A stretch of DNA of 64,000 nt from Litomosoides sigmodontis (lineage: Eukaryota > Nematoda > Chromadorea > Rhabditida > Onchocercidae), in the NCBI GenBank assembly GCA_963070105.1, contig OY718803.1, positions 3,826,507-3,890,506 of the forward strand. The letters run 5' to 3'. The notes under the pieces were generated by a model. It was given only the letters and a program-made list of their open reading frames with translations, ran no database searches and was not told the DNA's origin. The position numbers and the translations under genes were made by a program. Of this stretch, positions 13,590-25,100 are shown piece after piece (the first letter of the stretch is position 1; each line of letters opens with the position of its first letter).

Positions 13590-16500
13590 TCACCGGCTGA
13601 TACATTTAGCAACTTTCATTTGCAACATTCTCTCAGTTCTCACTGTTTCATTTTTAAATAACAATTGGCCTATTTCACGATAGCCTCTATTTACGACTGG
13701 CAAGATATCGGCAAAGAAGTGCGGCGCAATAGTAACGTTGTTTGGGGAAGGAGGATACGACGTTTCGGACCACTTGTAGGATGCGTGTAGTAGGATGACC
13801 TCTGATGAGTTAAGCTGAAAATGGATGATAGAAATAGCAAAAAACAAGTGGATCAATGAAGCAGAACTTCATCTCTAACTCTGATAGACAAGTTTCCTCA
13901 TACGACCAAGAAATGAAGCCTTCTAACGGCTTTATTCAGAAGGTTCCGAGATTCCGTATTTTCTGCGCAATTATCAGATTAGCTTAGTCAGCGCTTGTTG
14001 CTGTCGCTCCCTTTTATCATTATCACACTTACGTTAACATCGATGTATCCGGGAAAGCTCTTCCTTGTAGAATGCGTGGAAATAACTGAAACTGTTTCCG
14101 GTCGCACAATTTGTTTATGCGGTCCATTCGCTTCAGGTAGTCCATAACGTATATTAGCTAACCACTGAAATCCTACATCACGCCAACGGAAGTCATCTGA
14201 AACAGCTCAACGTTCATTCCACAATTGATAAATCGTGTAGAATCGATAAGGGCTAACTCATGACAAGACGTTTGCATCAGAAGGGTTTGGGAAAAGTTCG
14301 ATTGCATCCAAATAATTGAAGGAAAGGCAAACTTCGAGGTCGAAGCGACGAGTAATACATTTTCCTATGTATGGCGGTGAAACTTCCGCATTTCGGACAT
14401 AATTCCGCCTTTCTCTCAATGTACGCAATAAGAGGAACACTGAAATTTAATTCAATTCTTTCTCTTAGACACTCTAAATCTTTCAGCATTTCCATCTTGT
14501 CTTTCATTTCCATGTAAAGTCGTCACAGTTGTGACAGTTGAAAAGTTCGGCGGTCATCATTTGAAGACTATCATTTTCCTACGCGTCGTCCATTAGGACG
14601 GCGGATTTGTGCTTTCATCTCCAACATCAAAATGAAACGAACCCGCTAGTTGTAAGAATATATTCATCCAAATCAACGAATGCAACAAAACTAGCGCCAC
14701 GTGAGCGCCACAAACAATCATTGTTTGCAAGACTATGTGCCAGCCTAAGTATTTTTATTTTACTCGTTCATTAGACATGAAATAACTTTGCTGCTTCATT
14801 AAATTCATCTTCAAATTGTCACTACCCACCCCCCCCCCTCCCATAAAGCTTGTCACATAAGCAGAGCCAGGCGGGAATACGTCAGTGAAGCGTAAATTTC
14901 ATAAATAAACACAACACAATGTGGAAGAATTTTACTTTTCCTTTTCCTAATTCATCCACCAGCCACTCGATTGATCAACCGTAAAAACAACGTAAACGTG
15001 AAAGACAGCGAAACAATGCCCAAACGTGACAGTTTGTAGGATATTTCACTGTATAGGAATTTTGAAAAAATAACTGTTTGCATTACCTATACACATTTTT
15101 GTTCGGATTCTCATTTTCTCCAACAGGAAATGATCGCCATGGTATTAATGTGACAGTTCCCTGAAATTAACTGAACGCTGAAAATGCGTAAAAGAGCCGA
15201 AATGGAAGAAGGCCAGCATTTAATTTTATGAGTGATTAAACTCCTTTAACTTATTCTTACTTTACCATCAAAGAAAGTTACATAAAAGTCTTTCGAACTA
15301 ACGAGACAAGTAAGTGTGCTGTGAAATTTCAATCATTCATTTCAACAACAATGCCGTGACAAACTTTCGCGTCATAGTACTGCAATACATCCATCACAAG
15401 CTGTGATACGGTATAAAAGTAGAAAAAAAAATGATTAATGCCCTGCGATGTCCATATTTCAATGAATTCAATTAGTTGAAGCCAATCGACATACCTGAAA
15501 TAGCACTGCTACTTCTTAACAAAAGAAAAAACAGAATAAAAAAATGACAATTATTCTTTCATGAAGAATGCTTCACCTTACCTTCCGTTGTTCATCAGTA
15601 TTTCCTTGAGTAATCTTCAACAACCCTCCGATAGTTTCTTTTTTGTACTTCTTTAATTACTCGCATTACTTAGATGACTTTTGATCGTACCTGTTTATCA
15701 GACCAAAATAATTCCTATGAACTAACCAGTAAAGTGGTTGAGTACATAGAGCGAATGGCAAATTTTCAATATTATGCGATGGTTCGAAGTGTAGTCGAAT
15801 AGCATGACTGTTGAAATTGAGCTAAAATTAGATGTGTATGTGTGTAAAGTGTTATCAACAAATGTTATCAGAGAGCAATGAAATGCTTATCAGCAAATGC
15901 TATCATTTAGGAAATTGCCTAAATTTTTTTCGAGTGATTTAATAACGGCTTTGAGCATTTTACAGTTTTATTACGGCACAAGGGTAAGTTCAACATTCCT
16001 CTTCTTTTACTCTATTTCAGCCGATCAATAATAGCAAAGATCGGTTGAAATCCTTCCTACTTTTTTTTCGATCGCTAACAAAAAACATTGGATCAGTCCA
16101 GATTTGAGGAAAAAAAATCGTTTTAAGGAAAACTTGAAAACTTGCAAGGATGTGATTGGGAATAGAATCCAATCTTGCAGTTGCAATAAATGACGACCAC
16201 GCACATCCTGGTGCCCAATCCCATGGACATTTGTCACTTTCAATGTGCCTTACCATCGGGCATAAAATTTCGTTGAAGTCAATCTGATTCAGAGAAATTT
16301 CTGATTAGAAAGGAATCAGAGAACACATAATTCATCAAAATGCAAATGAAAGCAAAGACAACTTCAGAGTATATTATTTGTTGGCTTTCGCTTCTTCATG
16401 ATGCGCACCTTTGCTTCTTAATTTCAAACTCATGAAAGTTTTTTTTGCAAACAAATGATGGAGGAGTGATAGCACCAACTTGTAATGTCATGCTACTTAT

Positions 16501-17565
16501 ATTCGTTTCACACTTTTTCAGAAATAAAGTCTTTAAATACAGTCCACCAGGTTGAAGAAGAAGCACAGATCGCACTATTATCAATGACTTGCTGGTAAGA
16601 TTCCGCACCACCGACGGCTCAAATCGTACCGAATTGGATACTGTAAAAAGAGATATCAGATGATTGCGCCGGATTTTGCTATTGCTCCGGTAATGTACAA
16701 AAATGAAGAAAAAAATCAACCGATTCATATGGAACTGAATTTAACAAAATGCCCAAATGAATTTTGAAGAACATAAAATGTCCACTTTGGTGTTTCCTTA
16801 GTTTCTAGGTCTATTAAAAAAAAATAATGAAAGATTTAAGTGATATTCTTCTTCCTCAAAGTAAAGCGATAATAACGAAAGTTATATCAGCGATTGTAAT
16901 AAACATATATCAGTTTGGGAAGCACAGTAATTAAGCAGGAAGATTACTGAATTAATTATGACCTAACATGATTTATAAAAGGTAAACAGCAAACAAACAA
17001 ATAAACAAATAACTCATAACTAGCTTTTTCAATGCTCTAACAAACGGTGGAATTAGTACTGGCATTACTATGCTGTCAATGAGAATTATCAGAGAAGTTA
17101 TGCGCGATAAATTCATGCAGTATTTCATTCTCTGCAAAAAATACATTTCTGTTCAGCTTCATGCAATGCGACTTTAACAAAGTATGAGGCAAGGATGCAG
17201 GATGTGCAGGTAGGTGATCACGTTCACGTTGCATACGAACGTAAGCAATCTTACTCGTCTAATAATTCATGGGTTGAAGTTGAGGAAAAAGAAAGAGGCA
17301 AAGTTAATTAATATTAATAATTTTAATTGCAGAAATCCGTAAAGAACTTACCATGCAAATTACACGAGAAACCATCTTCTTCACTGCCTGCACTGTTACG
17401 TAAATTACGCGAAGGTTGTGAGGAACGTCCACGTAGTAAAAAAAGTGTAACGGAAAGAAGTAAGGCAGTAATAGACAACGAAACAACAAGCACTCCAACG
17501 GTAAATCGTAAAAATAGGCGAATACGTGGGACGGAAAGTGTAATTGCTCTGCGACCTCTTTGCAT
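13590..17565 (-). CDS. Glycosyltransferase family 92 (DUF23) type II Golgi membrane protein
   Basis: Ten minus-strand exons join in phase to a complete 473-residue protein: 17565-17352, 16640-16480, 16283-16134, 15821-15727, 15494-15365, 15160-15087, 14744-14643, 14439-14333, 14196-14033, 13814-13590. Residues about 22-44 form one hydrophobic anchor after a basic N-terminus, the type II topology of Golgi glycosyltransferases. Family landmarks in order: ALCTQPLYW (around 199-207), WLQLIEFIEIW, LIPWRSFP, NNDCLWR (282-288) and the metal/sugar-nucleotide motif DLDEY (299-303), then KCGSFTAIHRKM and IVRPETV near the end. GT92 proteins include C. elegans GALT-1, which adds galactose to core fucose of N-glycans; the substrate here cannot be read from sequence. 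The usual C-terminal HYR signature is replaced by HASYK. Exons 16640-16480 and 16283-16134 are the least certain. Confidence 0.85.
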
Positions 17566-17989
17566 ATTTCAGAAATTGTAGCGAAGTAAAGCAGTCAGCT
17601 GAGATAGAAGTACGATGGAATATCGAATATGCAAATTTTGGCATTTCATTGTCAGCTCCTGTGAAGTTGCTACCTTTCGAAAATTCGCAATTGAATTAAA
17701 TGAAGGTGTTTGCGTTTGCACCAATTTCCAGAAAATTCGAGTTAATTTTCACTTACCGCTCTTTTGAAAAGATGTCAAGCGGAGAGTTTAATAATAAACG
17801 TTGCATCCAATGAACTCTATCAATTAATTGCTTTTTTAAAAAGTGGAAAATACGGTTTTCAGTTATAGGAATGCGTGTAGAGATTGGACGTGTGACGGAG
17901 TATTTGTTATAGAAACATATGTTTGTGAGTAGTCCGACTGATCACTCTCTTCTCGTTTGTTTTGCTGTAGAAGACATGGAAGAGACCGT

Positions 17990-18010
17990 AGTGACCGTCT
18001 GACGGTCACT
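17990..18010. promoter_or_regulatory. 21-bp inverted repeat, candidate protein-binding site
   Basis: Two perfect 10-bp arms, AGTGACCGTC and its reverse complement, flank a single T. A dyad of this size between divergent genes fits a homodimeric transcription-factor site, but no specific factor is recognised. Confidence 0.4.
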
Positions 18011-18907
18011 TGAAGAGAGTTTGGTTGTGCTCTTACGCTTGTGGCGCACACTCTTTATCTGTCCTCCTGAATAAATGCTAAAAGCTGGACGAATTTCAGT
18101 TGAGGTTGAGGGTCTGCTCTACGTGTTGCAGCGGGATAGCGGTGCGCATTACGCTGCTCTCTGCACTTAACCCTGCCGGCTTTTGACCTCACTTAGGAAT
18201 GCTTTCTACTACGTATCTACTACGTGCGTAGTGCTACGCCACGGAGGAACGTGCCATGATATTCTTGCTTGCTCGGTCCACTCACTTCTGCATTTTAAAG
18301 TCTCATTAGTCGGGTCCCAACTGATTTCTCGGTGTTTGCAACTCCACCGGGAAGAATTCCCCACGTCATTTGTCATTGGGAAGGAGTGAGTGTTGACAGT
18401 TGCCTTCTAACATTCCTTATCAGCTGCTGCAAGACACGCGCAACGTTACCTCCACTTTCTGTTCATGCTCTTTTGCACATCTTATTTGCGCTTCCCTCCA
18501 ATATTTCTCACTCTTTTCCCATCTCTTTTCTTTCGGCAACACCTCTCCATACTGTCGCTACAGTTACTTTCAGCCATTTCTACAGACCCAAAACGAGAGT
18601 GCCACCTTAATTTCCGTTGCTGTCTTCTCGAGCTCTCGTTTGATGTAGGTGATGGACACTCCGTCCAGTAATCGTTAGCATTATCGCATTCATCCTTTTC
18701 TCTCCCTTCACTGTCAGTGTTGTTGTCATTGTTCCGCTACTGCTACTGCTGCTGTTGTTAGCTTTGGTAGTGTTTTGAATGGTCACTCATTACTGCAAGG
18801 AAAAAAAAATCAATTTTCACGTTACAGGCTTGACATGGACGAGTGGGCAGAAGAAGGAAGGCCCAGCTGATCCAGCGTGTAAACAATGATTGCAATTCAC
18901 TAGCTGA

Positions 18908-18915
18908 AATTTCAG
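18908..18915 (+). other. Candidate spliced-leader acceptor, HPS5-like gene
   Basis: AATTTCAG ends 14 nt before the ATG at 18930, with no upstream exon evident. This is the classic arrangement of a nematode trans-splice site. Confidence 0.5.
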
Positions 18916-18929
18916 CCTAACTCGATAGC

Positions 18930-21900
18930 ATGGATCTGTTTACCCCTGAAGGTAGCAGTAACAGTGGTGCGAAGGTAGCACATGAACAGAAGAAGGGCGA
19001 TGAGTGCAGCACTTCCCCACTCACTCATCTTTTCGTTGAATTAACATCGCTGGAAGAACTAAGCTTTCCAACGAGTTCATCTACTCGAATTAAGGTTTGT
19101 CATGCCGAACTTCTCTGATGAAGTCAGCTAGTGCGATTCGGTGTTCCTAGATTGGTCAGATCTCAATTCCCAACTCTTTTACATGTTAGTTTGTTTTGCC
19201 GTGAGATGTATGCTAGAATAAGGAAAAGATGCAATGACGAATTAAGTTATAATTTTTCTACGTATTAAGTATCATAGTTTTGGGTCTTTTATTATCTCCT
19301 AACTTCAATTTACTAACCACTGCTATCCTGTTTTTCATCTCAGTTTTATTTGGGATGCCTTATTCTTGATGGTTTCAAGTGCGCAGACTTCAAAATTTGG
19401 AATTCGAGTGAATTAGGATGCTTTTACTTTCAGTTTACTTGTCTAGACGCATCTGCCCATTACTTAGCCGTTGGGTCAACAAGCGGAACAGTTTATTTAT
19501 TTTCAAGGTTTGCTTCGAAATACCGGAATTGTATAAGCTCTGTTCCAATACAAGTTATATACATAAAGGATGGACCCATTATTAAGGTTATTATATCGAC
19601 ATCATCCCTTTTCTTAATTTTAAATTTTACACTGTGTTTTCGATTCGATTTTGACCAGCAGAAACTTTGAAAATATGAAATATTTGCCAATCAAAAAGAC
19701 TTTCGTAACAATCGTTTTAGTTTTTTTACATCAAAATTCTAGTTAGCTTCACTCATTTATAGTTGTCTATTTCACCAAATGAGAAATACCTCGCAACGGC
19801 GAACAAACGAGGCTCCCTGACAATCAGCGCCCTTGTTGGGATCGGTCAAAATCCTGTCATGCTTTTTTCTAGCGAAAGTCATGTTAGTACAGGCGAGCTT
19901 TGTCTTTCGTTTTGAAGTGATAGATAAGAGAAAAAATGGCGTTTTCAGACAAATAAATTTTCATTAATAGCTGTTTTGGAGTTTTTTATGTTGTTTTAGA
20001 AAATATCTTAAGTAAATCCTTTACACTGAAGTAAATGTATGAGCGATATAAAATTATAATAATGTAAATATAAGACAGTTCCTCTCGCAAGAAAAAATTA
20101 GAAACAAAATTTTTATAAAGCCTTGAAATTCAAAAAATTTTATAGATGAATATGGTAAGCCCACTCATGTCACAGAATTACGTTGGTGCAGTGATAGTTC
20201 CAAAATATATGCTGGAGACACAAAAGGACGAATTAGTCGGACTCTAATTCACGTAAGACTTGTCATGTTTTTATGTCTACTGAACTTTTAAAAAAGATTC
20301 GTGGAAGATATATCGAGTAATTTCGAAAATTTTTTTCCAAATTGAATTTCATTGCACGAAGGATGAATTGTAATTAAATTATTCCAGAACCGCAACTTTT
20401 TTCGTTCACCGACTGATATTATATTTGAAACAGACAGTGAAATTGTACAGTTTGATTTACATGACAATTTTCTACTTGCCTCTACTTTAACGCGCTGCTG
20501 CGTTTGTGATTTGAAAACTTACAGCTGTATTCAGGTTCGTTCACCGTCTTTGTTGTTTCATTATTTTATATACATTTATACAAGTATGCAAATGCACTGC
20601 TGATTGCTGTGGTAGTTTCAGGTCTATGATAATTGAATTTTGTCTGGGGGTAATTTTTTTTAGGGAAGGCCCTCAAGGACTAGTTATTTACATTGTTTCT
20701 AATTCACTATATTTTATTCACATGTGTGATATTTTTCGTAGTGGCAATCTCGGACGTTGAATTTTATCGAATTATCAGTCGCATAGTCACATATAGTTAA
20801 GGTCGGAAAAAGGTTACGGAAAGGTCACTTTGGTGCTGTCTTCTATTCTGACCAACAGAAAGGAAAATCGCGGTATGGAGAAGAATGTAATTGTGCTAAA
20901 CCGATAAGTACAAACACATGTAACGAGTTGATGGTGATTTTCGCAAGTCGTCCAAACGGTCGACTGTGGGAAGCTAACGGTCGCGGTGTAGTATACAGGT
21001 TTTAGTTTACATGCTTTTTGAGGTATTATCTAAAATTTAATGAGTCTTTTGACTTATTCGAGTTAAAAAAAAATCGACTAAACATATTCAATTTTTGTTA
21101 TGATATTTCTCTAGCAGACGTGTTGGATTCAGTCCATAAAATATTAGTTTGTTTGTTCGCAAAATGTTTGCTGTTACAGCACGCATCAGTATCGAAATTT
21201 GAAAGCTCTTTGTCGATTTCCTGTGGTCTCCTTCAAATCAGATAACTTGTTTAACAGCATGACTAATATTAATGAAGTTCGGGATATCAATTTTGGACTT
21301 TTAACATTGATCAGATGTCAAAAGTAAATTTTGCCTTTATTTTTATTTTTCACAATGTTGCCCTAACCTTGACATGATATGTAACGTATAATGTTTAAAC
21401 GTTTTTAAGTTTATTAAGAGCGGCATTCATCTTAATTTCAAGTGCGTTTTGTACTTGAGATTAAATATTTTTTTAAAAGCTACTTTTCAGTAACTTATTC
21501 CTGATAACGAAAGCAGATAAAACTTTTTGTTTAATCGATCCTCTGGATAGTCATATGGTGCTTATGAGCACAGTGGATTGTATAGGTATGTTTACTGTAT
21601 AGTTTGCTACTTAGTTCAAGAGCACAAAAACAAGGTGAGGATTTATAAAAGGTACAGTTAATCCAGAAAAAATTTCAGATTCAATACGAGAGTATGCAGT
21701 AAATGATTCTGATGTTTTTCTATTATCGGAAACAGGTAGTTTACGGAAGTTAACATTGTTTACAGTAGAGAAAGCTGTAGAAAAACTTCACTGGAGGCAG
21801 TGTTATTCACAGGTTTGTGTTCCGTAATTGTTTTTTATTGGTTTTTTTAGCGGTCATTATTTTTCCGCTGGAAACGAATAGGGTAAAAACTAACATATGA

Positions 21901-22122
21901 TAATTGTATCGATAACTCCGAAAACTTATTTAACATTCATGGAAGTGGTGTAGAATTTAACGATAGAGTAGGCTTTCTAGGCTGCGCAATTGATTTGCGT
22001 CGATTATATCATGAACGAGAATTACAACTCAGTCGCTGTATGGAATTACGAGCAGCTGGAAGACATCCTTAACAAAATAACATTTCATCACTATAAATCG
22101 CATGTGACAGATGTAAGTCCCA

Positions 22123-22162
<40 letters not shown>

Positions 22163-25100
22163 GTATATGTTTTTTTTTGTATATATTTTTTTAATATATG
22201 TTTTAAAATCGGAATTTACTTTTACCAGTAAGATTTTGCCTTGATAATGAAAAATTTTGCTTTTCAATCTTCTGTATCCCCATGTTTTGCAGGGTATGCT
22301 CAATACTTTGCATAAACTCCTAAATGAATTGAAGAGAAGTGATGATGCTGAAGGGAAACCTAAAGCAGCAGTTCATCGGTTGAGTTCAGGTTTTCTGCTT
22401 TCCTATGAATTTTTTTCTAGTTTTCCAAGCTTCATCGATACAGTTTTGTAGTTCAGGTATTCATCGCGTCGTTCAAGTTATGCAGAATAGTGGGTATGAG
22501 GATGATTTCACTTTTAGAGCACCGTCACCTCTGCGATTAAGGAGCAAAAGTACTCTGCATATTAAACCGTATGAATTTGTTGCATAATTCAAAATTTCTG
22601 AATCAAGATGTACTTTTAATTTTTTTCCGTCTTAAATTCACATAACGAACAATGTCTGAACTTACCGCATTTTTTAACCAGAACAAATGATTGGAAACGA
22701 AGAAGTTTGCCGTTAAATCAGCAGACTATAATGGGCAAAGATATAGCAAAGTTTGAAGACCCAGAAGAACGTCACAGGAAACTAATAAATGAAGCCCGAA
22801 TCATGTTGGTGAGATTTTCTCTTTGTTTGCATTCTTATTTCCCAGTTCGGCTATTTCGATTGATGACAACTAATTATTGCGTAATGACAAATTTTTTTAA
22901 TGCTAAACTATTCTATTTATAGTTGAATGCCGAAAAAGCACCAACAAATCAGTTGGTACGTAGTGGAAGCGTGGAGTCTCTACGTACATTACTGGATGGC
23001 TGTAATAGCTTAATTTTGTTTGATCAGCAGGTTTTTCTACCTTCTCATTTATATAATAAAAACTTGATTATTAAGTAAAATCTGTTCAAGATGCTGGTTT
23101 ACCTAGAAAATACTACTGCTTTGAAATACATATAGTTTCATTGTAGTGTTGTTTAGTATCAGAAATTTTTATATGCTGAAGGTAACGATTAACGATATAA
23201 CTAGAGATTTGGTCGCAGCGAAGAAGTTTCAGCAGTTGATTGGACATCAGAGACACGACGAGCAAAACCAAAGACAGCGAACTGCGCAAGTGAGTTTGTT
23301 TTTGTTGAGTTCTGCGCAAGTTTGTAAGGACTATTGGCATGTTTTATATCAACAAACTTTCCTCAGGTAAAATGAATCTCATAAGTTTAAAATTTGAAAT
23401 GAATTTATGTCCTTATGAACATCGCTTTTGTAATTTTCTAGAAGTTCTGCAAAATAATTTGTGAGTTGTCAGTGCTCTGTACTCAACAATTCACTTTTAA
23501 AGCAGTTAATGTTTTATGTAAAGATCGTGTGTATTCTGAGGACCACATTACTTGTATTAAAGTTCACATGTTCTGTTTAGGTTGATTTTAAAACTCTCTT
23601 TGGTCGACGTGATCCGCTGGAAATGCTCGAAAAATGTGTAGAAAGCATTCCATTAAGCGTAAACGTTAACGTGACACGCTTTCGAACGGTACGTCGAACT
23701 AGACGGGGGGCGCGCATTGTGAAAGGAATCAAACCGTTTGGGATAAGAAACGTAAATATCGTATTAGTTTACTGATTCTTTGATTTGAAGTGTTTTTTTT
23801 CAATATGTTGTAGAGAAATCTCGTTATTTAAATTGGGCATTTATTGTGAGAGTATGGGAGAATATCGTCAATAAAAAATGACATGTTTGAGCTCATTTAC
23901 CGCTGTTTCTGCACCTTAAATTTCATGTCGTATTTGGAATGCATGTAGGATATGATATTTGATCTGCTTATTAAAAGAACTTTTGGTTTGGATAATGCTA
24001 TATTTAGTAAATTTTATGTAGGTAGCGCCTGCAATCGAATACGAAAAATCAGAACTTTGTGAATGGAATTCGGAGCAGCAATCGACGAAACGTGATTTTG
24101 CAGCAAATGAAAGTTTGAACTTGAACTGTAATGAAACTCCAGAAGGAGACGAGGGTTCCAAATGTTGTCCGATTGATCAATCGTTAAAGGATGATATCGG
24201 GTTAAGATAGATCATTCACTTGTAAATCTATCTGTAATATCATTATCTAGACCGATTATTGTTATCTTGATAATATTACTGATTTCTTGATTACAATTTA
24301 GTCATTCTCTGCATTTATGGTTTCCTGACTTGTTGATTTCTTTATCGACATCTCTTCGGGACCGTTTTTCTATTTGTAACTGAGGTTTTTTTAAGGTACA
24401 ATCTCTAAGTTTTGCAGGCTATTAAATAAAAGTTACGTTATTGAAAAAAATTTTGTGGCTGTTCAACCGATTGAAATGACGTGGACAGTGAATGGCGATA
24501 ATGAAGAAAGCGATTCAGTTGATACGAAAAGTTTGGAAGCAGCGATTGCATTGAATAGTAACGATAAATGCTTGATACGTTCCAGCAAAATCGCTATCCC
24601 ATCCGAAGCTCTGGCCCTGTCAGAAGCTAAGCTGGATAGGGAAAGCATTTTCTACTGCCATATTTGCGGCTTACACAGGTTTGTGCATGAATTTGTGTAG
24701 TTCACTCGTCAATGTTGCTAGTGGTAGTGTTAGGGAAATGTATATCATTTGGAGTGTTAATTTCGAGTTTTTTTTTTTTTTTGTGTTTCGCTTATTGCAG
24801 AAATGTACGGTAAGCCAATTAATAATAAGAAAATCAATTTAAAACAGTGAACATTGTGCCTAGTAAAATATTTTGAATCTTGCAAGCAATTTTTTTGTGG
24901 TAGATTTGTACATTAAATCTGTATTAACACGGCGTTTTCAGTTTCACATCGCACTACCTTACTTTTTCTTCATGACCACTATTTATAGTTTTAATTAGGT
25001 GAGATAGTCTGCTACAAATTTTAGCAATGACTGTAACAAATAACGCTATTATAAACAACAGATTTCGGACAGCTGATTTTGGCCTACATTATTGCGTTAA

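Larger units (their letters stand above)
17566..18929. promoter_or_regulatory. Divergent promoter region between GT92 gene and HPS5-like gene
   Basis: About 1.36 kb between two outward-facing start codons. It is richer in pyrimidine tracts and GC than nearby introns and holds a near-perfect palindrome at 17990-18010. Overlapping plus-strand ORFs at 18332-18671 use three frames of the same pyrimidine-rich stretch and have no recognisable product. Confidence 0.5.

Noticed and set aside
14258..14440. 60-codon minus-strand ORF as the coding frame at this locus
   Set aside because: The competing fr'ame through 14439-14333 (containing KCGSFTAIHRKM) matches GT92 and keeps phase with both neighbours; this longer ORF does not.
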